Assembly: GCA_003971905.1 (NCBI GenBank)
Contig: RSEE01000167.1
Location: 1 to 64,000, forward strand
Source: Moniliella sp. 'wahieum'
Taxonomy: Eukaryota; Basidiomycota; Moniliellomycetes; Moniliellales; Moniliellaceae
Direction of reading: 5' to 3'
Length of the DNA: 64,000 nucleotides
The translations under genes were made by a program, and so were the position numbers. Of this stretch, positions 37,341-50,511 are shown piece by piece. Under the pieces are notes generated by a model, which worked only from the letters and a program-made list of their open reading frames with translations, was not told the DNA's origin and searched no databases. The stretch's first letter is position 1, and each line of letters begins with the position of its first letter.

Positions 37341-37877
37341 CGCACATCGCTCCTCGTGTGGATTCCAACATTTCAGAGAGGGGGTTGGCATGTGGCATGC
37401 GACATGTGATGTGGCGTGTGATATGGGTGGACATGGGATGTGGCGCATGCTAGGCGATGTGATATGTGATACACGAAGCGCGGGGTAGCATCATTTAATG
37501 GCCGGTCGATGGCACGCACAAGCACCGCGCGCTGCCGTTCTCTCTGTCCCCTGCAGCCCCCTGCAGCGCCCACCAGCGGCGGTGGACGCCGGCGGGAGGC
37601 ACTGCTTGCAGTGCAGGCTGCCGCACCCGCCCTGTGTGCACGCAGGCGTTCTGCGTGCCGGTGGGCTCCCCTGTGCAGCGCTGCTTTGTCAACGCACAAG
37701 CAAACACAGCATCCACACGACGCATGGATGCCCCCCTGCATGGTGGATGCCAGTGCTTGCTGCGGCTGGCGTTCTTTTCTCCTCTTCTCCCACCACCACC
37801 ACCTCCTCCTCCTCCCCTCCTCTCCTCCACACCACCTTCTCTTGCCGCCGCGCAACTCCTCGTCCATCGTGCCCAGC
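37341..37877. other. Divergent promoter region between the unknown gene and the PDR gene
   Basis: Holds a degenerate heptamer array at 37385-37470 (GGCATGT, GGCATGC, GACATGT, later GATATGT) and GC-rich sequence with CAG/CTG words. Frames across 37498-37860 are Cys/Pro-rich and unsupported. Regulatory sites for both flanking genes should lie here; I cannot identify specific ones. Confidence 0.5.
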
Positions 37878-40800
37878 ATGCCCCCCCCACTCCCCCTTCT
37901 CCCAGCCCACCACCCCCCGATCCCCCGTCCTCCCCCACCAGCTACGACGAGTGGATCGCCGCCCCCCGTCTCGCCCACCCACGACACCCACTACCCGCCC
38001 GCCAGCACCTTCCGCCCCTTCCCCGCCCACCACACCCCCTCACCCCCTCCTCCCACATCTCCCTCCCCACCGCCAGCACCCGACCACCTGCTCTCCTCCC
38101 CCCACCTGCCCCTCCCCGCCGGCCCCGTCCCCGCGCCCCCCCCTCCTAAGCTCCGACTCGTACTACTCCCACTACGCCCCGCCCCATGGCCGTGCCTTCC
38201 CGACCGCCAAGCGCCCCCTGCCCCTGCCCCTACCTCTGTCCGAAGACGACTTGCCCCACAGTGTTACCTCCCCTAGACCTCGTCCTTCCCACGGCCCATG
38301 TTCTGCCCGCCCTTTGGACGAAAAGAATGATCCTTCCGTAGCGTCCCGCATCGAGTCCTCACAGCATGTACCCGTTCCATTGGCTTGACCCTGGCATGGC
38401 GTCGTTGTCCGTCCGGCACTGGCGTCGGCGCCAAATACGCTCCCGATATGCTCTCCTCCATTCTCGCGCCCCTGTCCTGGGCCACCAAGCCCTTCTCCCC
38501 GCGCCACCTCCCCTTCTGCCAACAACGTCAACGTTCTCTTTCCTTCCTCGGGGCTCGTTCGTCCCGGCGAATCGCTTCTGGTGCTGGGCCGTCCCGAGAG
38601 CGGATGCTCCATCTTCCTCAAGGCCTTGGCCAGCTACCTCGACGACGACTATGTAGTAAACGGTGACCGCTATTCCCACCTCCACCCCAGCCACATTCGC
38701 AGTCGTTTCGTACGTTGTTGCATCCGTTCTTCTTTTTGTTCCTGGCGACTGGGTTCAATCGCTTTACTGCTTCACAACTGCTATACTACTGACACCTAGC
38801 CCCCCCCCCACCGCAACCGCACCCGCTCACGCGCGCATGTATATGCGTGTTTCCCTTTTTCTCTCTTTTTTCCCCGCAGCGAGGCGAGGTTGCCTACCTG
38901 GGCGAGGACGACATTCACTTCCCCACCCTCACCGTGGAGCAGACGATGGACTTTGTCAATGCCGCGCGGGCGCCCGGGCAAGACGCGCGTCCCGATTTGG
39001 GCACGTCAACGACCGAGGACAAGTCACGAAAAACGTACGCGGCCACTCTGCGCCATACCCTGGCCGTCGCACTTGGCCTAGAACACAGATACACCACCAA
39101 GGTCGGCGACGCTGTCATCCGTGGCGTGTCAGGCGGGGAGAAGAAGCGGGTCAGTCTGTATGAAGGCATGGCACTCATGTCGCGTATTCTTCTGCTGGAC
39201 AACCCGACGCGTGGCTTGGACAGTAACCGTGCCACTGAAACCACACAGGTCCTCCATACCGTTGCACGCGCCTCCAATGCAGTCCTGGTAGCAGCCATGT
39301 ACCAAGCTGGCGAGCCTATCTTTGCTCAGTTTGACCGTGTATGCCTCCTGAACGGTGGACGGGTGGTCTACTTTGACCCGACAGATTGCGCCGTCGCCTA
39401 CTTTGACAGTCTGGCTTTCAACAACTCCCGCACCAAAGCTCGGCCGACTTTTTGGTCAGCGTTACCGACCCGTCCGCGTGCAATGTCCAACCGGGCTTTG
39501 AAGGAGTTGTGCCGGTCACGCCGGCGGCAATGGAGGAACACTGGAACAATAGCCACCTTGCTACTCTCACACGTACCGAAACGCACGCCTTTCTCGATTC
39601 AGTCCAACCTGTTCGTAAGGACGACGACCAGAGGGGCAGCGAGTTGTTGGCTGCCGCTCTCAACACCCGTAAGGCCAAGCATGCCCCACGCAACTCGCCC
39701 TTTGTTACCACCTGGGCCCAACAGATCCGTATCTGTTTCCATCGCCGCTACCTGATGCAAATTGGCGATCCGGCCACCCATGTAACCATCATGATCGCCA
39801 TGATTGCTCAGGGCCTCATCTTTGGCAGTGTCCTTTACCAACTCCCTCACAACACTCACGGTCTTTTTCTCGTGCTAGCTCCATGTTCTTCATGTACGTT
39901 CCAAGCCTCCCCCCCATACCGTTTCGCTTTATTGCACTAGGAAAAAAATACAAAACCCATCGCACCCCCTGTGCATCTACTACCACACACACCATTGCTC
40001 TCTTTCTTTATCGCGCCCAAAAGAGTCTGCTAGGAGAGAGAGCGTGTGTGTGGGTGGATGGGTGCGTGTTCAGTGACGATTTATTGACGTATGCGCCTCA
40101 TCTTTCCTCCCCGCAGGCTCCTCTTTACTTCCTTTATGGCTCACACTGAGATTGTGATCAGCTACGACCAGCGTCCGATTGTCATTCGTCACAAAAAGTT
40201 TGGCATGGCGCGTCGAGTGCCGACTCGTTGGCCAACTCGATCTTGGAAATTTTGTTTCGGTTCCCTCCCCTGGCTGTGTTCATGGTGACCATGTACTTTC
40301 TCTGTGGCCTGAGTGCGACCGCGAGCCAATTCTTTATCGCGCTTGGCATTACCTTTCTCCTTACCGAGCTGTGCGTGGGCATTGACCGTATTCTGGCAGC
40401 CATGTTCCGGGACATGTCGCACGCAGCCATGGTGGCCGGCTTGCTAGTGATTGATTTTGCCTTGTACGCCGGGTTTGCGATTCCTCAACCCTTCTTTGTC
40501 AAGTGGTGGGACTGGCTGCGCTGGTGGAACCCGATGAACATGGCATTTGAAATGCTCACCACCAACGAATTTCGTACCCTGACAGCCACTTGCTCTCAAA
40601 TGGTCCCGGCAGGTGGATCCTACGACACGGTTCCGGTCGCCTACAGGTCTTGCTCGGCTCCGGGTGTTCCGCCAGGGACAGATAAGGTGTCTGGATCCGA
40701 GTATCTCAAGCTCGCCTATGGTTGTACGTCCTCCACATCCTTATTCTTTCCTTTTCCTTTTCGTCCTTCTTCCCATCACTCCTAATGTTGACCGTCTGTT

Positions 40801-43229
40801 TTCCCATGCGTCTCTTCTCAGTCGACTGGGACCACCGCTGGCGACTGACGGGTGCCATGCTGGGGATTTGGCTCGGATCCGTGGTGGCGTATGCGGTGGC
40901 CTGCGAGTTCCAGAAAGATGCTAGCACACGGATGGCTGTCCTTCTGTATTCGCGTCGTGCGAGCAAACTCTTGTCCCCGCTGCAGGTGATGGAGGAGCGA
41001 GCCAAGTCAGCTCGGACGCTGGAGCACGATGTGCCTGTTGGCCCCATAGTGACGCCAAGCCACAGTGATCCCTTTCCTGGCCTTGCAGCTGCGCAGCGGG
41101 ATAAAGACCAGCGCGTGTTTACCTTCCAAAATGTATGCTACGATGTGGTGGTCAAGGGCCAAACACGCCGCTTGCTGTCCGACGTAACGGGCATTGTGCC
41201 TCCGGGCCAATTGACGGCGATCATGGGCCCCTCGGGCAGCGGCAAGACAACCTTGATGAATGTACTGGCGCAACGAACCAAGGGCCTAGGCGTCGTGTCC
41301 GGTACTTTTCTCTGTGACGTCTCCCGCTTCCGTTGGGCTTTCAACACGAGACGGGATACTGCGAGCAAACTGACACGCATCTCTCTACGACCACTGTGCG
41401 TGAGGCGTTGCACTTCTCTGCGCTGCTGCGGCAGGCGACCGGGTCAAAGAAAGACAAGTTGGCGTGGTGCGAGCAGGTGATCGACTTGCTCGATATGGGC
41501 GCCTGGGCCGATGCGTGGTAGGCACGGCAGGCGACTGGCAAGCGCTCAGCTTGGAACAACGTAAGCGACTGACGATTGCCGTCGAGGTGGCAGCCAGCCG
41601 AGTCTGCTGTTGTTTCTAGACGAACCTACGAGTGGGATGGACACTTTATCGGCCCGATCGATTGTGCATTCACTCAAGCGTCTTGCCCTTGCCGGCCAGT
41701 CCATCCTCTGCACCATCCCCAGCCTAGCGGCGACCTCCTCGCCCAGTTCGACCGTCTCCTCCTCTCGACGAGGAAAGGTGGTGTTCAATGGTCCCTTGCA
41801 CACCTCGACCCGCTCCTGCGGCGCGGTGCTGGACCACTTTCAGGCCATGCCCATCGTCTCTGTGCCGGTGAAAACCCAGCAGAGTTATGATGGACTGCAT
41901 TGCCGCCCCGCCGCCCGAAGCGACCGATTGGGCCAGCGTCTATTCACATAGCTCCATGGCGACCCACACCAAAGCCGCCATCGCATCTGCCATCCAAGCC
42001 GGTCGTACCGCCTCGTCTCTTCGCTCCTCCTCTGATGCGCACTTGCACGCACACGAGCACGCACAAGAGTACGGCGCTCGTCTGCCCACCCAGCTGGCCC
42101 AGTTGTTCCGCCGCACCTGGATCCACTTTTGGCGCAGCCCCAATTACTTGGTGTCCAAGTTTGCGCTCAACTTGATTGCCGGTCTCTTTGTCGGCTCGTC
42201 GTTTTGGCACCAGGGCACGCAAAGTTCCCCGTCCAACCTGGCCATTCGCGTGTTTGCTCACTTTGTTGGTACGTCCCAGCCATCTTTTGTTTCTTTCCTT
42301 CCGTCTCCCTCTTCTTTCCACTGCGCGGTTAATAGGGACGGATGAGCACAACCGACTAACCTAAAGGACGGGCGGGGGATGCATTCTCACAGCCAATGTG
42401 CTGGCTGTCCCGCTGGCGCAGCACATGCTGCCCATGTACGTCGAGATGCGGAGCGTGTTTGAAACGCGCGAGCGGCAAGCGAAGATTTACTCGTGGTATG
42501 CGTTCCAGGCCACGTTTCTGGCGGTGGAGGTGCCGTGGGACTGGGTGTGTGGGCTGGCGTATTGGGTTCCGTGGGAGATGATGGGGGCAACACGGGGTCG
42601 CACTGGTGGTCGCTGCTGTGGTTTGTGCCGCTGTACTGCACCTTTGGCCAGCGCTGGGCGTGTGGATCCAGAACATGGCGCCGGACGCCTTGCTGGGCGG
42701 CATCCTCTTCGAGTCGTTCTACTCGTTCTGCCTCATGTTTTCTGGCATCGTCACGCCGCCGTCGCTGATGCCTGCGTTTTGGCACTGGATGAACAAGCTC
42801 ACGCCGCTGCGGTACTACATGGAAGGCCAGGCGGGCAACGCGATGCAGGGGGAGCGCGTGCGCTGCTCGGCCGTCGACCTGGTCCCGATCCAGCCGCCAC
42901 CAGGCATGACGTGTGCAAGCTACTTGGCCGACTTTAGTCCGACGTTTGACGACGCCCAGCGCGCCCTGGCCCAGCACACCCTCCCGCCGGGGCAAGGGTA
43001 CTGGGTGCCGCTCGACCCCGCCACCAGCGCAGGCGCGTGCGGATGGTGTCCGCTGAGCCATGCCGACGCCTACCTCGCCACGCTCGGCATGGACGCAAGT
43101 AAGCGCACGCGCGATCTATGGATTTGCGCTGTACGTCGTGGCCAACCTGCTGTTCTGCTTTGCCTCGTTTTATGTGTTCCGCATCGCGTCCCCGGCGCGC
43201 TGCTGGCGCGGTGGCGCCGCAAGCGCTAG
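37878..43229 (+). CDS. PDR-type full-size ABCG transporter
   Basis: Plasma-membrane efflux pump of the pleiotropic drug resistance family (Pdr5/Cdr1-like), layout NBD-TMD-NBD-TMD. The N-tail is Pro-rich, with ATG 37878 a reasonable start. NBD1 has the fungal degenerate Walker [13 protein letters not shown] (Cys for Lys), signature [14 protein letters not shown] and Walker [14 protein letters not shown] (Asn for Glu). TMD1 includes AQRP-like [15 protein letters not shown]2 is canonical: [40 protein letters not shown]2 has [16 protein letters not shown] and ends near LLARWRRKR at 43227-43229. Clear introns: 38710-38879, 39894-40115, 40724-40821 and about 42273-42365, all starting GTACGT. Several single-base breaks lie inside conserved blocks (near 39435, 41320, 41515, 41830 and 42660). 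The alternative final frame would run into a GATGGT repeat coding Asp-Gly. Very close to the downstream flippase. Confidence 0.92.
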
Positions 43230-43325
43230 GGATGGTGATGGCGATGGTGATGGTGATGGTGATGGTGATGGTGATGGTGATGGTGATGGTGATGGTGATG
43301 GTGATGGTGATGGTGATGGTGATGG
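43230..43325 (+). repeat. Hexamer microsatellite GATGGT
   Basis: About fifteen copies of GATGGT with a few GATGGC units, beginning directly after the TAG that ends the PDR gene. In another frame it is open and would add an Asp-Gly run to the transporter. It fills a third of the 280-bp gap to the P4-ATPase gene. Confidence 0.95.
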
Positions 43326-43508
43326 CAATGGCATTGGCGGTGGTGATGTTGGCTGCTGACAGCGTCATAGACCTGCGACATAGCACGTGCACGCCCACTG
43401 CGGATCCACTGCGGGGCTGAACGTTTCAGGGTGGGCTCAGGGGAGGGAAGAGAAGGGCAAGGGGCAGCCCCACCGCCCAACCGGTGCGGCTGCGCCTCCA
43501 CCTCCGCC

Positions 43509-46500
43509 ATGCCCGCGCCGCGACCTGACCGCAACGACGGCCGCCGTCGCCGACGACCGCCACGACGACCGCGGCGCTCCTGGCGGTGCCGACGACGACG
43601 ACCCGCTGCTCGACGGCGCACATGGCCTGCACATCGTCCACTCCTATGCCCAGTCCATCGCCGATGCCGACCGCTCCGAGCGGCGCCACACCGCCAGCCT
43701 GCCGCCGCCGCCAGCGCAGCACCCAGCTCTTCCACCGCATCGCTGCCTCCTTCCGCGCCGCGCCCTCCCACCGCCCACACCACCGCTCCTCCCTCCACGA
43801 CCCCGACCTCCCCGCCCCGACCCCGACGGCGACGGTGCTGACGGTGCGATGCCGCGCCGCTCCTCGGCCCGAGCGCGGGCCGCCGCCGGGGCCGGCCAGC
43901 ACCCGGGCCCAGCCCGCGTGGAAACGGCTCTTCCAGCGCACCCGAAACCTTGACGCGCCGCCGCGTGTACATGAACATCCCCCTGCCGCCTCGGAACTGG
44001 ACCGGTTCGGCGAGCCCAAGGCGGTGTATGCGCGCAACAAGGTGCGCACCACCAAGTACACTGCCTTGTCCTTCCTGCCCAAGTTCCTCTTTGAGCAGTT
44101 CCGTCGTATCGCCAACGTTTTTTTCCTCCTGCTCATTTTCTCCAGATCCGCGTCGAGTTTACCGCTGGCAACTCTATCCCCCAGGTCGCCATGCTACCGC
44201 TCGTTTATCCTCGGCATTACCGCCGTCAAGGACGGCATTGAGGATTCTCGTCGGCACGTACAGGATAAGGGGGTGAACAATGCACCTACCTTGTGTTTGG
44301 GACATGGCTGGCGTAACGTCAATACCCCCACGATACACGTAGTGCATTTCGCCGTCTGTTCCGCCTCCCGGGTGCGGGTTCGGGTGCGGGCGCCGGCGCC
44401 GGCACCAGCAGGACCCCGTCGCGGAGGGTACGCAAGCTTCGTGCTGCCCATGCCGAAGACGACTTGATTGCGATGGAACGTCTGGCTCCCGCGGTGGAGC
44501 AGGACGTGGAGTCGATGCAGGACGCCGGCACCACACTGTACGATGGGTCTACAGCCTACACATCTTCCCAGTCATTTACCAGTCTGCCCATGCTGGGCGA
44601 ATCAACGAGTGCCGCGACCGGCTCGTCCAGCTCAGCTGGCTTGCGCCGCAAAGCCGATGTCGTGGACGAGACGCGCACGGTCTCGGGCACAGTGCGGTGG
44701 GAACATACCATGTGGAAGAAAGTCGAGGTGGGGGACGTGCTGCTGCTACAAGAAAACGACGAGCGGTTGGGTACCAGCGGACGTGGTGATTCTAGCAACC
44801 TCCGACCCAGATGGTCAGGCTTACGTCGAAACTAAAAACCTGGATGGAGAAACTAACCTCAAGCCGCGCCAGGCTCTCAAGGCAACCCAAAACATCCGCT
44901 CGGAATCCGACTTGCAACAGGCCATGTTTGTTGTCGATGCCGAGGCGCCCCAGGCCAACCTGTACAGTTTCAATGGTGTGCTCGAGTTTACTCCTGCTCC
45001 GTCTTCTCGCCCAAATACAACCTCAAACACAACAACACAAACACAAAACAACAAATGAGACGGCCGATTCCGATACCTTTTCCCTGGCCGCGGCGGGTGC
45101 GACCGAGGTGGGCGACGCGAGCATCGAGCCCGTAACGATCAACGAGTTGATGTTACGTGGGTGCACGTTGCGCAACACGAGTTGGGCCGTGGGCCTGGTC
45201 TTGTTTACTGGAAACGACACGAAGATTATGCTCAACTCGGGCGAGACGCCATCGAAGCGGTCCAAGATCGAGAAGGAGACAACTTTAATGTGGGCTTTAA
45301 CTTTGTCTTGCTGTTTGTCATGTGCTTTGTGTGTGCGCTGGTGGGGGGCATCAATTCAGGCCGAACCAACGACTCAAGGGCGGTGTATGAGCGCAATTCC
45401 CTCTACGGCTCTAGCCCCGCTGCCAATGGAGCCATCCTTTTTGCGTACGTTGTCTCCCCCCCCCCCTCTATCCTGCCAGGCCAGCAAGTCTGGTCTGTCT
45501 GCTCTGTGCCCCGCTCACGGATTAAACATCTGGTTTTGCTCGTAGCGCCACCATCATTGTCTTTCAAAATATCGTTCCCATCTCTCTACATCTCGATCGA
45601 AATCGTCAAGACGATCCAAGCGTTTTTTATCCACCGCGATCGCGAAATGTATACGAGCCACTGGATTACCCCTGCATGCCCAAATCATGGAACATTGCCG
45701 ACGATCTGGGCCAGATCGAGTACATCTTTTCCGACAAGACGGGTACCCTGACGCAAAATGTAATGGAGTTCAAAAAATGTTCGATCGCAGGAACCACCTA
45801 CGGGTCGGGCATGACCGAGGCCATGCTCGGCGCCCTTCGGCGCCAGGGCAAAGTCGTTACGGACGTCGAGTGAGTTGGCTGAGCAGGACAGACATCTCGA
45901 GGAAGAAAAGCAAGCTATGCTCCAACGACTGGAAGGTACCTGTCCAATCCGTATTTGCAGCCGGACCACTTGACCATCGTTAGCCTCCCGCTCGCCACGA
46001 CGCTCGGTGCGTCTGCCCCTGCGAGTGCTCAACAGGCGCAGCAGCGCGACGCGGCAATTGGCTTTTTTCGCGCGCTCGCGCTCTGTCACACGGCACTCGT
46101 CGCCACCACGAGGGAAGGAACGGTGGACTACAAGGCCGAGTCGCCGGATGAGGAAGCGCTCGTCTCGGCTGCGCGAGACTTGGGGTTCGCGTTTGTCAAG
46201 CGCACTCACCATTTGCTCGAGGTCAACTGTTGGGCCAGAGGGAGAGGTACGAGCCGCTGCACGTGCTGGGGTTTACCTCGACGCGCAAACGGATGAGCGT
46301 GATTGTGCGCGAGACGCAGACGGGTCGGATTTTGCTGCTGAGCAAAGGTGATTCGGTCATGTACCAACGCTTGGCTCGCGACCACGATCGTGTATTGAAA
46401 GCCCAGACGAGCAAGGACTTGGAAACGTTCGCCAATGCGGGCTTGCGGACGCTGTGTGGCGTACAGTACGTGTCGGAGGGGAGGAAGCGTATGGCGCATG

Positions 46501-49001
46501 GGCCGAGGCTCATGCGGCAGCAGTGCATCCCTCACCGAGCGGGACGAACGAGTGGACGCCTCGGCAGACCAGATGGAACAGGATCTGTACCTATTGGGGC
46601 TACAGTCTGGAAGTAAGTTGCAACAAGGTGTGCCCGATGCGATTGCCAGTTGCGCCGCGCAGGCATCAAGATTTGGATCTTGACGGGCGACAAGCTCCAG
46701 ACAGCTATCGAGATTGGATTTAGCTGTAACCTCTTGTCGACCGACATGGACATCTTGATCCTCTCTGCCGATACGGCGGCGACGCGAAGCGCAGTGGTCG
46801 CTGCGTGCGACAAGCTCTCGCTGCCGGTCGAACCGATTGTTGTTGACGGTACCCCGCGCCCGATGCGGGCTAAGGAGACATTCCGTGCCGTAGTCTCTGC
46901 CGCGGGATGGGTTTGCCGTCGTGATCGATGGCGAGACGCTCAAGGGGCGTTGCGGGCGGAGCAAAACCGCTCTTCTTGGCGCTGACGACGCAGTGCGAGG
47001 CGGTGGTCTGTTGCCGCGTCTCGCCAGCGCAGAAGGCTGACGTGGTCGGCTGGTCAAACAAGGCTGTGGATCCATGACGCTCGCCATTGGTGATGGCGCC
47101 AACGATGTGGCGATGATCCAGGAAGCCCATTGCGGTGTCGGATCGCAGGTAAGGAAGGTGCCCAAGCCGCCATGTCGGCCGACTATGCTATTGGACAGTT
47201 CCGATTCCTGGTGCGCTTGCTCTTAGTCCATGGACATTGGTCCGTGGTTCGGATTGCACGCATGCACTGTGTATTTTTCTTCAAGAACATCATTTGGACC
47301 TTGTGTCTGGCGTGGTATCAGCTTATGGTGTGCGTATCTTTCCCTTCTCCATTTCTTTCTCCTTCTCCCCCCACCCCTTCATCTCCTCTCCTCTTTTCCT
47401 CTTCTCTCGCTGGGCGGGACAGGGCGATTGACCAAATATGTGGATAATGGACATGGCACAGCGAGTTCGACGGCACCTACCTTGTTCCCTACCCCTTCAT
47501 CTTGCTCTTCAACTTGGTCTTTACCAGTTTGCCCAGCATCCTTCTCGGTGCGCTGGACCAGGATGTGAACGCGGCGGCGCTCATGGCGGTGCCCGAGACC
47601 TACTTCAAAGGTCGGCAGGGCAAGTACTACACCCGCCCCATCTTCTTCGGCTACATTATCGATGGCATTTACCAGTCGGTCGTCTGCTTCTTTCTGCCGT
47701 GGGCCATGTGGGGCAAGTACCCCGCTACCAACGCCGATGGCCACGATATGATGTCGCTCTATCTGTTTGGTACCTCGGTCGCTGGGGCGGCGGTGACGTG
47801 CGCCAACCTGGCCGCGGCGGCCATCAGCAGTTACTGGACCTGGCTCTTTTGGGTAATTGAAGTCCTGTCGATCTTTGCGTTTTTTATCTTCTCAGCCATC
47901 TACTCGGCGTTCAACTCGTTCATCTTTGACGATGTCGCGTACTACCTGTACGCCTCGGTCCTGTTCTGGGTCACGCTGGCCATGACGGTGGTACTGGCGA
48001 TGCTGCCGCGGGTATGCTTTTTGGCGTGGCGCAGTAGCTTTTACCCGGACGACTGTACGATCGTGCGGGAACAGTGGGTTGTCGGTGACCTCAAGGACCG
48101 TCTCGGCCTGGGGCATCGCCACCCTCGTCGCGCTGAAAAACGAAGGGATAAAGCGACGGCCAAGCAAATCGCCTCCTTAGGTTTCACCCAGAGTTGGAGG
48201 CACAAGCTACAAGCACTACCAAGCTCGCAGCGCGCGCTGGCTTCCACCGCTCCACACCTTCCTTCGCCGAGTCGATCAGCGGATACCGTGCCTCGAACCC
48301 TGTGCGCCCCGACCTCGATCTCGACCCGGACGAGGCGAGTGTCTGGGCAGCTCCGGTAGACGAGTACGACGTTGGTGAGGCCATCGGACGCTCGTCACCC
48401 ACCAAGACGGCTGTGAAGCTCGACAAGGACACGGCACTACCCCAGGACGTTCCTCCCGGCCAAAAGGCAAGCGCGGGGATGGACATTCGCTTGGTCGACC
48501 TCGACAACGACCTCAATCTCGACAACGACCTCAATCTCGACAACGACACCCCGACTTCGACGTCGCGCCTGCCGTCCCGCCCCTCGTCCGCTCGCCCTCA
48601 CCCTCACCCTCGCCGTCGTCGGTCTATGGCCCATCCCATCCTTCTTCCCATCCCCGCCCACCCCCGCAGAGAGAAGAGTCTGGCCGATTTGTCGGAGCCG
48701 AGCGTGCGCTCTCGCTCTTGCCCCCCGCCCTGGGCTCTGCTCCCTTGCCCGCGGGGTCATCCTTGACGCCGCTGCCCCGCCTCCGTCCAATAGCACAGTC
48801 AGCTCCACCTACTCCGTTGCCTCTCCTTCCACAGCCGCGCCGCCTCCGCCCTGGGCATTCGATCGGTCCACGTACGATGAACCTGCGCGGCTGGACCCGT
48901 GGGCCGAGCTGGGCGCATCGGACGACGTGCTATCTTCCTTGGCGCCCACCATGTCCTCTCACCCTCTCCCTTTTCCGCGACCCCACTCTCCCGCCTCCTA
49001 A
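43509..49001 (+). CDS. P4-ATPase phospholipid flippase (Dnf1/2-like)
   Basis: Translocates phospholipids from the outer to the cytosolic leaflet. From ATG 43509 an Arg/Asp-rich N-tail leads to VYMNIPLPP and [19 protein letters not shown], then [16 protein letters not shown]. The actuator domain has [11 protein letters not shown]4 carries the P4-specific [14 protein letters not shown] (in place of PEGL). The phosphorylation site is [12 protein letters not shown]; then [36 protein letters not shown], and hinge [16 protein letters not shown]7-10 are open from 47500 ([20 protein letters not shown]) to 48060. The polar C-tail contains an 18-nt repeat (Asp-Asn-Asp-Leu-Asn-Leu) and ends [13 protein letters not shown] at 48999-49001. 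Introns: 45445-45545 (101 nt, joins LFA to ATIIVF) and about 47333-47440. Frame breaks hit the A-domain (44765), the N-domain, a [13 protein letters not shown] block (~46640) and the hinge (~47060). Needs a Cdc50-type partner in known systems. Confidence 0.93.
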
Positions 49002-50511
49002 CTCCCTGATCCCCGCGGCCCACTTATCCACCCACTATCCATCCTCTATTCATCCTCCTAATCCTTACCCAGGCGGACGACGACCCCCTCCATCCCGCCT
49101 CTCCCCCAGCGCCTTGACCTCTCTTACCTTTTACGTTTTTCTCCCGCCATGTTTCTCCTGTTTCTCTTCTATTTTCCCCTTTTCTTCTCTTTTCCCTTCT
49201 CCCACCCAGGATCAGGCACCGCGCCAAGCGCACAAGGACGCTCTCTTCCCCCACTTTGCCCTCTCTTCCGCACCCTCTTATATCTTCCGGGACGGCTGGC
49301 CTGCTTCGGCTGAACGTCCACCGCTTCGTTGTCGGGTTGGTGTTGGCACCCGTGTGTGTCGGGCGCACGCACTACCTGTTTTGATCTATGGTCTATTGAT
49401 GTATGATATCCCATCTGTGCCGGGGCTAGACGTCCTCAGGATTTGCGTGGGGTGTGTGGCGGCGGCGGAACTGGGTATGGGTGCTGCGAATGCGTACTGG
49501 GCCGGCGGGCGTGTCGGCGGCCTCCGGACCGTCGGAGGTGAGCGGGCCGAGGGGACGCGCTACTGACTCGGTCGGTGGAAAAGAAGGAACGGGAAAGGGG
49601 CGACGAGTGTGACGTTCAAGTCACTCACTGGTGAGTAGTCACTAGTCACTTGTCACTCGTGACGTGGCGCACCTGAGACGGAGGACTCCACCTGAGCGTC
49701 TGAGCTGAGCTAAGCGTGCGGGTGGAGGGGCGCGGGATGGTTTGAGACGCCACGGAGGGATGAGCTGGGGGGGCGTAGAATGCCTGATCGTTTCTGGCGC
49801 CCCCGTTTCGGCGGTCGGCGATTCCTGCGTGCTGCTGCTGCGCGCCACAAGTGCCCTGCGTGGCGGGGGGGCAGTCACTAGTCACTAGTCACTAGTCTCG
49901 CCTTAGACCGGTGGCGTCGCCGGAGCGATCCCGACCAACAACCCTCGTTTGCGTGTCTACGGCCTGAGGAGGGGAGACGTGGTGGGCTCGGTTGTGCTGC
50001 GGTTGCTCCCCGGTTGCTCCTGCCATCTCGTATCCACACGCCTCCATCACATCCCAGTCACCTCATCCCCAGTGGCCACCCCTCCAGCATCACCCCCATC
50101 ACGCCCCCTGCCTGCTCCCCGCCTACTTCTACCTGCCCTTGGTGTTACCTCTGCTGTCCTCGCCTCTGCCTTCTCGCCACCATCCCCTGCCTTCTCCCCA
50201 CCATCCCCTGCCTTCTCCCACCATCTCCCCACCCTCCCTCAATCGCACGCCCCCCATGGACTCGAGGCATGCGTCGACCGACATGCCCCCCACCCCCTCT
50301 GACCCGCCCGCCCTCCCAACCCCCCCCAAACACACCCTCCCGCTCCCACTCCTCCCCGCCGCCTCCTTCCCGTTGCCCACCGACGCTCCTCTCGCCTCCC
50401 CGCCGCCGCTGCCTGCCATGTCCTCCTCCCGCTCTCCTTCCCCTTCCGTCCCCGCATCCCGCACGCCGGCCAACCCCCGCTGTCCAACGACCACGGCTCG
50501 ACCCCCTCGAC
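49002..50511. other. Gap between flippase and methyltransferase genes
   Basis: 49002-49570 is pyrimidine-rich and may be 3' UTR; a long frame here (to 49566) is probably chance. 49617-49662 and 49871-49897 are AGTCACT heptamer arrays. 50090-50500 is very C-rich with CCTTCTCCCACCATCCC-type repeats, and its long open frames follow from the composition. No gene seen. Confidence 0.5.
49617..49897 (+). repeat. Paired AGTCACT heptamer arrays
   Basis: Array 1 (49617-49662) has AGTCACT units with CTTGTCACTCGTGACG variants. Array 2 (49871-49897) has three perfect AGTCACT units. They bracket about 210 bp of unique DNA. Overlapping units create ACTAGT palindromes. Confidence 0.85.

Noticed and set aside
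43226-44136. Long minus frames with a poly-His tract opposite the flippase start
   Set aside because: The poly-His comes from the GATGGT repeat read in reverse, and the rest is antisense to conserved P4-ATPase sequence.
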